The position numbers were made by a program, and so were the translations under genes. A stretch of DNA of 64,000 bases from Granulicella aggregans. GTDB taxonomy: Bacteria > Acidobacteriota > Terriglobia > Terriglobales > Acidobacteriaceae. Shown piece after piece: positions 36,379 through 45,289 of this stretch; within the stretch, counting starts at the first letter, position 1; every line of letters begins with the position of its first letter. The notes below the pieces were generated by a model. That model was not told where the DNA came from and did not search any database. It worked only from the letters and a program-made list of their open reading frames with translations. The stretch is from the NCBI RefSeq assembly GCF_014203275.1, contig NZ_JACHIP010000006.1, positions 310,001 through 374,000 of the forward strand. The letters are read 5' to 3'.

Positions 36379-37658
36379 TGACGCCTCTACATGCCACTCA
36401 CGAGCCTTTGTCTGGCGATGCAGAAGTGCAGCCTGATCCCAACTGGGCAACGAACGTCGGCAAGCTGCTCGATCACCGCGTACTTCTCGCACGTGTCGCC
36501 ATCATCTCCCTGGTTGTCAGCGCGATCATTGCCCTTGCCCTGCCCAAACAATACGAGTCGACTGCGCGCATCATGCCACCGGATAACTCCAATCCCGGTA
36601 CCGCTTTGCTTGCGGCGCTTGCTGGCAAGTCCACTGGTGGCCTCGCTGGGCTCGGCAGCATCGCCGGAAGTCTGCTTGGCGGTCGCAGCTCCAGTGTGCT
36701 CTTTGCCGAACTTCTGCAAAGCCGGTCCGTCTCAGACCACATCATCGATCGCTTCCAACTTCAGCACGTCTACCGAAAACGGTATCGCGTCGACACCGTG
36801 AAGTATCTCGCGAAACGCACGGTAATCGCTGAAGACAAGAAGAGTGGCGTCCTCACGCTCACGGTCACGGACACTGATCCGGAGAGATCTCGCGCGATCG
36901 CTCAGGCTTACCTCGATGAGCTGAATACCATCGTTGTTCGATCAAACACCTCATCCGCCCGCCGCGAGCGCGAGTTCATTGAACAGCGTCTCGTCAGCGC
37001 TCGTTCGGAGTTACAAGACGCCCAGGTCGCGCTCAGCGCCTTTTCAAGCTCGAATGCAACCCTCGACATTAAAGAGCAGACGCATGCCATGGTCGAGGCA
37101 GCCTCGAGACTGCAGGCGCAGAAGATCTTTGCCGAGTCGGAGCTTGCATCGCTCTCTCAGATCTATGGCGACGATAACGTCCGTGTCCGCGCCGCCCGCG
37201 CGCGCATCGCTGACCTGCAGCGCGAGCTGACAAAGATGAGTGGCACCGCGTCCGACGCCGCTTTGGACAGCCCGACGAACGGAGATGGCTATCCCTCCTT
37301 ACGCCAGTTGCCTCGTCTAGCAGTTCCCTACGCGAACCTCTATCGCCGCGTGCGGATTCAAGAGACAGTCTACGAACTCCTCTCTCAGCAATACGAGATG
37401 GCTCGGATAGCCGAAGCCAAGGACACACCCATCGTTAGCGTCATCGACGCGCCCCTGCTTCCCGAGAAGAAGTCCTTTCCGCCGCGCCTTATTCTCATCA
37501 TCGCCTTGACTGGCGTGTCGCTCCTTACGGCAAGTGCTTACATCCTCATCCGCGAGTACTGGCTGCTGCTTGATCCGAGTGACCCTAAGCGCAGGATTGC
37601 AAGCCGCATCCTTTCGATAGTCGAACGGCGTTTGCATCGAAGGGAGGCCGCCCTGTGA
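36378..37658 (+). CDS. Wzz/GumC-like chain-length determinant protein without kinase domain
   Basis: The 426-residue inner-membrane co-polymerase sets polysaccharide chain length. A helix near residues 40-60 (ARVAIISLVVSAIIALALP) and a C-terminal helix near 370-395 flank a periplasmic part with a long coiled coil (EREFIEQRLVSARSELQDAQVAL, through RARIADLQRELTKM). YLRDLTV-like Wzz opening (YESTARIMPPDN) is present. The chain ends soon after the last helix, so the BY-kinase half found in Wzc is missing. The ATG at 36378 overlaps the previous stop by one base (TGATG); an in-frame TTG at 36375 is less likely. It belongs to the coupled exopolysaccharide operon. Confidence 0.9.
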   Translation: MTPLHATHEPLSGDAEVQPDPNWATNVGKLLDHRVLLARVAIISLVVSAIIALALPKQYESTARIMPPDNSNPGTALLAALAGKSTGGLAGLGSIAGSLLGGRSSSVLFAELLQSRSVSDHIIDRFQLQHVYRKRYRVDTVKYLAKRTVIAEDKKSGVLTLTVTDTDPERSRAIAQAYLDELNTIVVRSNTSSARREREFIEQRLVSARSELQDAQVALSAFSSSNATLDIKEQTHAMVEAASRLQAQKIFAESELASLSQIYGDDNVRVRAARARIADLQRELTKMSGTASDAALDSPTNGDGYPSLRQLPRLAVPYANLYRRVRIQETVYELLSQQYEMARIAEAKDTPIVSVIDAPLLPEKKSFPPRLILIIALTGVSLLTASAYILIREYWLLLDPSDPKRRIASRILSIVERRLHRREAAL

Positions 37659-38971
37659 CACGGCATCTTTCAAATGCGGCCTCTGGCGCGCTGGACTACG
37701 CCGCTTACCCCGCCATCATGCTCGCCGCAACTCCCCTGTTGCTCCGCCACCTCGGGGTGGCGCCCTATGGCATCTGGCTGGTTGCCAATGCCGCAATCAG
37801 CGTAGGCAGCATCGTCTCATCAGGCTTTGGAGATGCCGTGATTCAGCGAATCGCAGTGCTCCGTTCAACCAGCGACAAGATTGCAATTCGCTCGGTGATT
37901 GCGAACATGCTAACGATCAACATCTCGCTGGGCGCTCTTCTCGCGTTGGTCCTGTGGTGCATCGTTCCGTTCGTCAGCGGCCGCATCACGCACCATGATC
38001 CAGCTCTCGAGACATCCTGTATCTGGTCCCTGCGAGTCGGCTCCGTACTCATTCTTCTCAAGTCAATTGAGAGCGTCTTCATCAGCGCCTTGCGTGCGTT
38101 TGAGATGTACGCTCCGGCGGTTCGCGTCAGCATCGCGACTCGCTTGCTTACGATCGCGGTCTCCGTACTTCTTGCTGCGCGGGGCCATGACATTACGTCG
38201 CTGATGTTCGCAACGGCGGTCGTGCTGGTCGGGGGCATCGCAGCTCAGTGGAAGATTCTTCAAGGCCTCGGGCTTGCGCCGCTACTACCAGCATTCGACC
38301 GCAATGTAGTTCTTAGTCTCGCATCGTTCGGAGCCTTCAGTTGGCTACAAGCCATCGCTGGCGTCTTCTTCAGCCAGGCAGACAGACTACTTCTTGGGCT
38401 TACGCTGGGCGTCTCCGCGGTTGCCTACTATGGCGTCTGCGTTCAGATAACCCAGCCCATCCATGGTCTGACTGCGGCAGCCCTTCATTTCCTCTTTCCT
38501 CATCTATCTCGGCACAACGCCAGAGGTGACCACGCCACGATGCGGCGGGCCATAGGACGTGCGATCAAATTCAACATCGCGCTATCTGCACTGCTGACTG
38601 CCGTCGTCCTTCTCTTTGGCCAGCGATTCATCTACCTCTGGCTAGGACATGCCTTCGCGGCCCAGTCGTCCGGCTTATTACCTCTCCTCGGAGCCGGCTT
38701 CGGCGTGTTGTCATTGAATGTCGCAGGCCATTACGCGCTGCTTGCGCTCGGCCGCGTACGACTCGTGGCCGCGCTCAATCTGGCTGGTGGTGTCGCGATG
38801 CTCGTCGCGATCATCCTGCTCGTCCCGCGCATCGGCTCGGCCGGCGCGGCATGGTCGCGTCTTCTGTATGGTTCTGTGACCTGCCTCGCTTACCTGCCTA
38901 TTGTTCTCCAGTTCTCTCTTCTATCCAGAACGCAATTTGCCACAGTCACAACTGTCGCGGAGGAAGCATGA
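37655..38971 (+). CDS. Oligosaccharide flippase (Wzx/MATE-like polysaccharide transporter)
   Basis: The 438-residue protein has about 12 hydrophobic helices evenly spaced along its length, as in Wzx flippases that move undecaprenyl-diphosphate-linked repeat units across the inner membrane. Typical features are the N-terminal PAIMLAATPLLLRHLGVAPYG and the middle SQADRLLLGLTLGVSAVAYYG, where flippases often read D(R)ilG..lg...G.Y. GTG start overlaps the previous stop (GTGA), with AGGGAGG upstream. Its place between Wzz and the ligase/polymerase supports a Wzx/Wzy-type pathway. Confidence 0.9.
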   Translation: MTRHLSNAASGALDYAAYPAIMLAATPLLLRHLGVAPYGIWLVANAAISVGSIVSSGFGDAVIQRIAVLRSTSDKIAIRSVIANMLTINISLGALLALVLWCIVPFVSGRITHHDPALETSCIWSLRVGSVLILLKSIESVFISALRAFEMYAPAVRVSIATRLLTIAVSVLLAARGHDITSLMFATAVVLVGGIAAQWKILQGLGLAPLLPAFDRNVVLSLASFGAFSWLQAIAGVFFSQADRLLLGLTLGVSAVAYYGVCVQITQPIHGLTAAALHFLFPHLSRHNARGDHATMRRAIGRAIKFNIALSALLTAVVLLFGQRFIYLWLGHAFAAQSSGLLPLLGAGFGVLSLNVAGHYALLALGRVRLVAALNLAGGVAMLVAIILLVPRIGSAGAAWSRLLYGSVTCLAYLPIVLQFSLLSRTQFATVTTVAEEA

Positions 38972-40167
38972 GCGCTGCAATCGTTCCTGTGCTGTCCAAT
39001 CCGCGTCTCCGAGCCGCATCGGCAATCTCCATGCCCGGGCTGATCGGTTGCTATCTCGGGGTGCGATTTTGCCTTACCTTCCTCTTCTTCCAATCGGATC
39101 CCAGGCTCGGTGCTACCGTGGGCGTTGCGATCAATCTCCTTTTGGTTATTCCCATCGCCATCTATACGTTTGGCGCAACTGAGATAGCCCTTCGGACGAT
39201 GCTCAGAAACCCTGTGGTTCGCCTCGTCTTCGGCTATCTAGCGCTTGCTCTCGCTAGCCTGCTCTGGAGCGAGACCGCTTCAAAGGCAGTCGCCGTTACG
39301 TACTGGATCGCATTGGCGGCCGACGTTATTCTCGTTCTGCTTCTCATTAGAAGCGACGGGATAGAACTCGCATCGAAAGGTCTGCTTAAGGGATACATCT
39401 GTGGGGTCGCTCTTCTCTGCATGGTCGCTTGGTGCGCGCCAACTATGCAGGATCTTCGTCTTGGCGATGATGAGTTCCTCACCCCGAACGGTATTGGTTT
39501 CGAGTGCGCGTTCGCCGTTCTGCTCTGTCAATACTTCGCACCTCAAGGTGCCCGCTGGAAGTGGCTGGGAACTCTGTTCGCTCTTACGTTGCTACGCAGC
39601 CTCAGCAAGACAACCATCGTCGCGTTCCTCATCGCCGAGGCCTTCTACCTCTTCCGGACAACTCTCTTCAGCCGCTCCACCAAGATCAAGGTTATCGCCT
39701 TTGCAGTGCTGGTTACGCTTGCGTTCTCGGGTCTCTTGGCGAACTACTACACCGTCTATATCAATGCGGGCAATCAGGCTGAGACTCTCACCGGCCGCAC
39801 CAGCATCTGGATCGTCACGCTCGGATATGCGCTCGAAGCCCCGTGGTTTGGGCACGGATTTCACTCCTTCAGAAACATCATTCCGGCCTTCGGGGCCTTT
39901 CAGCCGTGGCACGCACACAACGAGTTCCTGCAGCAATTCTTCACCTTTGGCATCGTCGGTGTTGCTCTCGTACTAAGCCTCTACATCGCCTTCTACCGCA
40001 TCTGCAGGCGCTACAAGAGCCATCCTTTTGCGCTGACCGGAGTTGCAATGCTTGTCCTGATTGCAATTCGCGGCCTCGCCGATACCGAACGTTTCGACAT
40101 CTCTTTTCCGCTCTGGGCGATCGTCTCGACCTCTCTTCTACTGACAACCGGGGAAGCTCATCCATGA
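38968..40167 (+). CDS. O-antigen ligase / polymerase family membrane protein (Wzy-like)
   Basis: The 399-residue protein has about ten membrane helices. The long periplasmic loop between late helices holds TGRTSIWIVTLGYALEAPWFGHG followed by WHAHNEFLQQFFTFG, the hallmark of O-antigen ligase/Wzy proteins (H-N-x-F/Y-L). It polymerises or transfers Und-PP-linked glycans in the periplasm. The start is ATG at 38968 with GGAGG upstream and overlaps the flippase stop (ATGA); longer in-frame starts upstream lie inside the flippase gene and are unlikely. As the only such gene in the operon, polymerase is the more likely role. Confidence 0.9.
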   Translation: MSAAIVPVLSNPRLRAASAISMPGLIGCYLGVRFCLTFLFFQSDPRLGATVGVAINLLLVIPIAIYTFGATEIALRTMLRNPVVRLVFGYLALALASLLWSETASKAVAVTYWIALAADVILVLLLIRSDGIELASKGLLKGYICGVALLCMVAWCAPTMQDLRLGDDEFLTPNGIGFECAFAVLLCQYFAPQGARWKWLGTLFALTLLRSLSKTTIVAFLIAEAFYLFRTTLFSRSTKIKVIAFAVLVTLAFSGLLANYYTVYINAGNQAETLTGRTSIWIVTLGYALEAPWFGHGFHSFRNIIPAFGAFQPWHAHNEFLQQFFTFGIVGVALVLSLYIAFYRICRRYKSHPFALTGVAMLVLIAIRGLADTERFDISFPLWAIVSTSLLLTTGEAHP

Positions 40168-41030
40168 AGCCTTTGATCTCCATCGTCACCCCATCACTCA
40201 ATCAGTCGCAGTTCCTGCGCGAGGCTCTCGAGAGCGTTCGCAATCAGCAATACGCTGCCGTTGAGCACATCGTTCTTGATGGCTGCTCAACGGACGGATC
40301 ACAACGCATTCTTCAGGACATCGAGAAGGCCTCAGGAGCTACGGCATTCTGGTGGCGCTCCGGTCATGACGGAGGCCAAAGCGCCGCATTGAATCAGGGC
40401 TTTGCGCGTGCGAAGGGAGAGATCATTGGCTGGCTCAATGCCGACGATCGTTATCGCGCTGGCTGCTTCGATAAGGTTGCCGCTGCCTTCACCGAGCATC
40501 CGGAGTTGGACGTTCTTTACGGCGACTACAACCTGATGGATGCCGCCGGGAACCACCTCGCTGTTCGTCGCGAGATTGAATTCAGTCGATTCATTCTGCG
40601 GTATCACAGGGTCCTCTACATTCCCACCACGGCGACCTTCTTCCGACGGCGCGTCTTCGAACGCGGACACAGTCTTTCGAGCTCTCTGCACTATGCGATG
40701 GATCTCGAGTTTTTTCTCCGGCTTGCCGATGCGGGTTGTCGCTTTCAGCATCTGTCCCAAGTGCTCGCGGACTTTCGCGTCCATCCAGCAAGTAAGAGCG
40801 TCGCCTTCAGGTCTCGCCAGCGAGCGGAACATCGCAGTGTTGTTCTGCGGGCAACTCCGCTGGCCCGTCACCTCCCTTCGCTCGGTTTACGGAACCTCGC
40901 TGCAGCCTCGCTGCAACTTCCGGCAGCCTTACTGCGCTATGGCGAAAAGCTCCTTCGCGGCTTCTACTTCCCTTCCTCGCGGGCACCGGAGCAACACCTG
41001 CCCGTCACATCAAGACCGGAGCAACTATGA
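40164..41030 (+). CDS. Family 2 glycosyltransferase (exopolysaccharide assembly)
   Basis: The 288-residue soluble enzyme has the GT-A start ISIVTPSLNQSQFLREALESV, the nucleotide-binding DGCSTDGS and the metal site NADDRY (about residue 95-100). It adds a sugar to the growing lipid-linked repeat unit at the cytoplasmic face. The sugar is not predictable. The ATG at 40164 overlaps the ligase stop (ATGA); an upstream in-frame start within the ligase gene is not credible. It is the fifth of the coupled genes after the nucleotidyltransferase. Confidence 0.92.
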   Translation: MKPLISIVTPSLNQSQFLREALESVRNQQYAAVEHIVLDGCSTDGSQRILQDIEKASGATAFWWRSGHDGGQSAALNQGFARAKGEIIGWLNADDRYRAGCFDKVAAAFTEHPELDVLYGDYNLMDAAGNHLAVRREIEFSRFILRYHRVLYIPTTATFFRRRVFERGHSLSSSLHYAMDLEFFLRLADAGCRFQHLSQVLADFRVHPASKSVAFRSRQRAEHRSVVLRATPLARHLPSLGLRNLAAASLQLPAALLRYGEKLLRGFYFPSSRAPEQHLPVTSRPEQL

Positions 41031-42211
41031 AAGTACTTCTAGCCGCCGTATCGTCTTCGTCCCGGCCCGACGGTATCATTCGTCACGCTGCGAATGTCGC
41101 ACACGCGATTGCTCTCCATGCGAACGTCGAACGAGTCGACCTCGTCTTCGGCACGTGGCAACGCGATGCCTTCACCTCCTTGCTTGAGAGCAAAGAGGAT
41201 CGGATCACGCTCACAACCGCGCAAGCCCGCAACACTTCGTTCTCGCGGAACTATTGGCACTGGACAGGACTTCCTCAGCTCGCTGCTGCGTTCGAGAGTG
41301 ACATCGTCCACATGGCCTACCCAGCGCCGATCCACAAACGCGCTTTCCGCCGCCCCACGGTGGTCACTCTTCATGACCTTTATCCCTATGACATTCCCGC
41401 GAATTTTGGCTACCCTCGGGTCTTCGTGAACCGCATCATCCTGCAGCAGTGTCTGCGCGCCGTCGACAGCATCGCCTGCGTCTCCGACAGCACGATGCAG
41501 CGTCTTGAAGTCGACCTCCCAACATCGATCGTCGAGAAGGCCACAACGATCTATAACTCGGTGAACTCCGGAAAGCCGGTGGCCTCTAAGAACCCTTGCG
41601 GGGGCTGGTACCCAGACCCCTTCTTGTTGTGTGTTGCACAGCACCGGCGCAATAAAAATCTCCCTCTAGCCATTCATCTTCTGCGGCGCCTCATCGACTC
41701 GGCGGACGTGCCTCACAACACTCGCCTTCTGATCGTAGGAACTGACGGCCCTGAGACTGCAGCCATTAAACGTCTAATCCGAAAGTCTGCTCTTGAAGCA
41801 AATGTTCTCCTGCTTCAGGGCGTGAGCGACGAGACATTGAACTGGTACTACAGTCACTGCGAACTACTCATCGCCACCTCAACCATCGAAGGCTTCGGCC
41901 TGCCGATCGTGGAAGCCATGCACCATCGTTGCCGAGTGGTGTGCTCGGATATCCCCGCCTTCCGAGAAGTGGGTGGTTCTTACTGCGACTATGTACCCCT
42001 GGGTGACGACGCCGTAGCTGCCTTTGCGAAAGCTATACGCACAGCTCTCAAGGACAAGCGATTTCGTGCGGCAGAGACCGATCAATTCTCTCCTCCGCGT
42101 GTCGGCTGCACTTACCTCAATCTCTACAGCGGGTTGCTTCAGGCAGCCGAACAACATTCGCCCGGCGGTCGCCAGGCTCCAGTTCCGGCGTTAGAAAGAG
42201 GCCGTCCATGA
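41027..42211 (+). CDS. Family 4 glycosyltransferase (exopolysaccharide assembly)
   Basis: The 394-residue protein has a two-domain GT-B fold. The C-terminal donor domain carries the retaining E-x7-E motif (STIEGFGLPIVEAM), plus LCVAQHRRNKNLPLAIHLL for phosphate binding. The N-terminal half has the acceptor-side VVTLHDLYPYDIP. Group 4 enzymes transfer sugars with retention; donor unknown. Starts at ATG overlapping the GT2 stop. Confidence 0.92.
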   Translation: MKVLLAAVSSSSRPDGIIRHAANVAHAIALHANVERVDLVFGTWQRDAFTSLLESKEDRITLTTAQARNTSFSRNYWHWTGLPQLAAAFESDIVHMAYPAPIHKRAFRRPTVVTLHDLYPYDIPANFGYPRVFVNRIILQQCLRAVDSIACVSDSTMQRLEVDLPTSIVEKATTIYNSVNSGKPVASKNPCGGWYPDPFLLCVAQHRRNKNLPLAIHLLRRLIDSADVPHNTRLLIVGTDGPETAAIKRLIRKSALEANVLLLQGVSDETLNWYYSHCELLIATSTIEGFGLPIVEAMHHRCRVVCSDIPAFREVGGSYCDYVPLGDDAVAAFAKAIRTALKDKRFRAAETDQFSPPRVGCTYLNLYSGLLQAAEQHSPGGRQAPVPALERGRP

Positions 42212-43083
42212 TTCGTCTCAAGCAGACTCTTGCCACACAGATTCACCACCCGCGATCGCCGCGAGCAACTGTTTTGGACGTTGAGATCGACGCCGTTAAC
42301 ATGCGACAGGCGCTCGCACACATCGACGCTGAACTGCGTTCAGGCCGAAAAGGCTACGTTTGTCTCGCCGGCGTGCACGGGATCATGGAAGCGTATCGCG
42401 ACCGCGCCCTTGCACAGATATTTGCCGAAGCAGCACTCGTTATGCCGGATGGAATGCCCACTGTCTGGGTTGGACGTCATCAAGGCCACCATTCCATGGA
42501 GCGCGTTGCGGGTCCAGACCTCATGCTGGAGGTCATGGCCGGCACAGAATTTCGCAATAGCACCCACTTCCTTTGCGGAGGCAAGGCCGGTGTCGCGGAA
42601 GAGCTTCGCGACACTCTACGTTCGCGGTTCCCCCAAGTCAAAATTGTCGGCACCCATACACCTCCCTTTGGTCCGATGTCGACAGTCCAGGAGAGGCAAC
42701 TCACCACGAAGATCAACCGGCTCAAACCAGACATCATCTGGGTTGGCATCAGTACACCGAAGCAGGAACGCTTCATGGCGCGTTACCTTGCGCAGTTCGA
42801 CACCAAACTAATGTTTGGCGTAGGCGCCGCGTTCGACTTCCACACGGGCCGCATCAAGGATTGTCCCGAGTGGGTCAAGCTCTGGGGACTTCAGTGGCTT
42901 GATCGTCTCCTTCAAGATCCAAGACATCTGTGGAAGCGACATCTTCGGAACAACCCCGCATTCCTGGCCGCCATCGCCCTGCAGCTGATGGGCCTCAGGT
43001 CCTATCCGCGGAAGCCTGAGCCCGCAGCGGCGAATCCCAAGGCCAACCCATGCGTCGAATTCGTCGAGTCGCAGACGCAATGA
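42208..43083 (+). CDS. WecG/TagA/CpsF-family glycosyltransferase (GT26)
   Basis: The 291-residue protein matches the family that adds the second sugar to undecaprenyl-PP-GlcNAc-type primers (WecG uses ManNAcA, TagA ManNAc). Family motifs: VMPDGMPTVWVGR, RVAGPDLM, WVGISTPKQERFMARY and VGAAFDFHTGRIKDCPEWV. The C-terminal basic patch (RDP... KRHLRNNPAFL) may touch the membrane. Because this enzyme normally needs a lipid-linked first sugar, a priming transferase must exist outside this operon. ATGA overlaps at both ends. Confidence 0.92.
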   Translation: MIRLKQTLATQIHHPRSPRATVLDVEIDAVNMRQALAHIDAELRSGRKGYVCLAGVHGIMEAYRDRALAQIFAEAALVMPDGMPTVWVGRHQGHHSMERVAGPDLMLEVMAGTEFRNSTHFLCGGKAGVAEELRDTLRSRFPQVKIVGTHTPPFGPMSTVQERQLTTKINRLKPDIIWVGISTPKQERFMARYLAQFDTKLMFGVGAAFDFHTGRIKDCPEWVKLWGLQWLDRLLQDPRHLWKRHLRNNPAFLAAIALQLMGLRSYPRKPEPAAANPKANPCVEFVESQTQ

Positions 43084-45176
43084 CGGCCTTCACGGAAACG
43101 CGACCTCAATGGATACAGCGCGTTCTCTTCGGTTTGCTCGCTGCATACTTTGTGGTCGCGACATTTCCGCCCGCGTGGAAGAAACTGAATTCGGACTTCC
43201 CTAACTACTATCTGACAGCAAGATTAGCTCGCGAACATGTCGACACAGCGCGAGCCTACGAATGGATCTGGATTGAGCGCGAGAAGGATCATCGCGTTAT
43301 CGATCAGCGCATCGTCGGGCTGGTCCCGATCACGCCGTTCTCGACTCTGCTTGTCTGGCCGATTGCTTCCTTTCCCTCGCTCGAGGCCAAGCATATCTGG
43401 ATCGTCTTCAATGGCGCGCTGCTCATTGCGCTTCTGTTGATGCTCCCGCGAGTCACTGGACTTCCTCTGCCTCAGGCCGGAATTCTCATCGCTCTCAGCT
43501 ACCCGCTTCGATTCAATTTTCTGCTGGGACAGTACTACCTCTTCTTACTTGTAATCCTTACTGCAGCTTGCTGGGCCGACCAGCAAAAGCGCGGTATGCT
43601 CGCTGGGTGCCTCGTCGGAATCGCGGCGGCGCTAAAGGTCTTTCCCATCATCGTAATCGTTTATTTCCTGCGTAAGAGGCATTGGAAAGCTGCGCTCGCC
43701 TGTGGAATCACTGTTCTCGCTGCACTTTGTCTTTCCATCGCCGTCCTCGGCCTCCCCATGCACCGCACCTACGCTCTTCAGGTGCTGCCCTGGACACTTC
43801 GTGGCGAAGGACTTCCCTCTTTTGCTCTCGGAAGCAGCTCACTCTCAACCGTCCTACATCGACTCTTCATCTACGAGCCTCAGTGGAATCAGCATCCCGC
43901 GGTTCATGCTCCGTGGCTCTTCGCTGTTCTGCATCCTGCACTTCAGCTGCTACTCCTGTTGCCCGTCGTCCTGTTGATCAGCCGCGAGTATCTCTCGCCC
44001 GATCGAGCAGCGCTCGAGTGGGCCGCGCTGATTGCGGTGTCCCTCGCCCTCTCAACATCACCAGGTTCATACCTTTTCACGCTTGCGATCCTCCCGGTGG
44101 CGGCGATATGCGGACATCTTTGGCGAGCTCGATCCTTCGCCCTGCTACTACTCACGCTAGCTCTGTATCTCGCAATCAATCATGCGAACTGGCATATTCA
44201 ACCTCGGGAAGGTTGGGGAACTCTGATATGTGTGCCTCGCCTTTACGCGTTGATCCTCCTCACGCTCCTTATCTCATTTCTACTTTCCCGCCACAGGCCA
44301 CGAATGCAGCGGGTCGATCAGATCGTGTGGCTCACAGCACTCAGCGGCGCAACAGTGCTGAGTATATTTTTTGGTATCCGTCACCAACGCCATCTGTTCG
44401 ACGACTACGCGTACCGTCTGCCGATGCCTGGCGACGTCCTCATGGCGTCCCATCCCGCAGCGTACGGCGGCGATACTGCCTTTGTGGGACTCTCGACCGA
44501 CGGCTATCGCGCTATGACGCTCGCTTCAAATCGTAGCGTGACACTCGCACAACCTACGGATCAAAGTACCGATCAACTATCCCTCACGACATCTGCGGGG
44601 CAGATTTTGGCTGAGGACGTATCGCTTTCGTCGACGCTTCACTCCTCCAGCCCCGGATGGCCCTCCATCCCAGACGCCGAGTCCCCCATCATCTCAGCTG
44701 ACGGAACAACCGTTGCCTATCTCAGGCAGATTGACGGCCGCAAGCAATTATTCGTTCGCAGTCTTGGCACGACGGACGCCTCCGAGCAACAACTCACCTA
44801 CCCGCCATTCAACGTCTACGAAGCAACCTTCCTCACGGCGAACGATCTCGTCATATCAGGCACCCATCCTGGCTTGAGCCCTATGCTCTACAGGCTAGGC
44901 CGCGCTGGCACGCTGACGCGGCTTGTTGATGAGGAAGCTCGCTATCCGTCCACCTCGCCCGATGGACGCTGGCTGGCCTTCAGTGAGTTTGTAAACGGCA
45001 ACTGGAATCTGCATCTGCTCGACCTTCAAAGCGGAGCCCAAAAACGGATCGCCGATGTCCCTTGCAATCAGGTCCAGCCAGCGTGGGAGGCGGACGCGAA
45101 GACACTCCTGTACGCAACCGACTGTGGTCGGGCTCTCTGGTTCACGGCTATTGCGCGTCGCCAGATCATCCCTTGA
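43080..45176 (+). CDS. GT87 (DUF2029) mannosyltransferase-like membrane protein fused to a TolB-like beta-propeller
   Basis: The first 430 residues hold about ten membrane helices with the DUF2029/GT87 pattern (SDFPNYYLTARL with an acidic residue in the first loop, LLGQYYLFLLVI, AAALKVFPIIVIVYFL). These GT-C enzymes use polyprenyl-phosphate sugars on the outer face. The last 240 residues are soluble, with PD40/WD40-like repeats: SADGTTVAYLRQIDGRKQLFV, TSPDGRWLAFSEF and ADAKTLLYATD. The propeller would be periplasmic and could bind glycan or protein. Start 43080 (698 residues) overlaps the previous stop as ATGA; 43050 is a longer in-frame alternative. It closes the coupled operon. Confidence 0.8.
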   Translation: MTAFTETRPQWIQRVLFGLLAAYFVVATFPPAWKKLNSDFPNYYLTARLAREHVDTARAYEWIWIEREKDHRVIDQRIVGLVPITPFSTLLVWPIASFPSLEAKHIWIVFNGALLIALLLMLPRVTGLPLPQAGILIALSYPLRFNFLLGQYYLFLLVILTAACWADQQKRGMLAGCLVGIAAALKVFPIIVIVYFLRKRHWKAALACGITVLAALCLSIAVLGLPMHRTYALQVLPWTLRGEGLPSFALGSSSLSTVLHRLFIYEPQWNQHPAVHAPWLFAVLHPALQLLLLLPVVLLISREYLSPDRAALEWAALIAVSLALSTSPGSYLFTLAILPVAAICGHLWRARSFALLLLTLALYLAINHANWHIQPREGWGTLICVPRLYALILLTLLISFLLSRHRPRMQRVDQIVWLTALSGATVLSIFFGIRHQRHLFDDYAYRLPMPGDVLMASHPAAYGGDTAFVGLSTDGYRAMTLASNRSVTLAQPTDQSTDQLSLTTSAGQILAEDVSLSSTLHSSSPGWPSIPDAESPIISADGTTVAYLRQIDGRKQLFVRSLGTTDASEQQLTYPPFNVYEATFLTANDLVISGTHPGLSPMLYRLGRAGTLTRLVDEEARYPSTSPDGRWLAFSEFVNGNWNLHLLDLQSGAQKRIADVPCNQVQPAWEADAKTLLYATDCGRALWFTAIARRQIIP

Positions 45177-45289
45177 ATCTCAGCGGACAAATAGTGATGA
45201 AACCGCGACATCTGCGTGACAACAGCCAGGCGAAGACTGCTTAGAGTTTGTTTATCGCAGAGTCATCAGACCTCGGAAAGGCCTTACCC

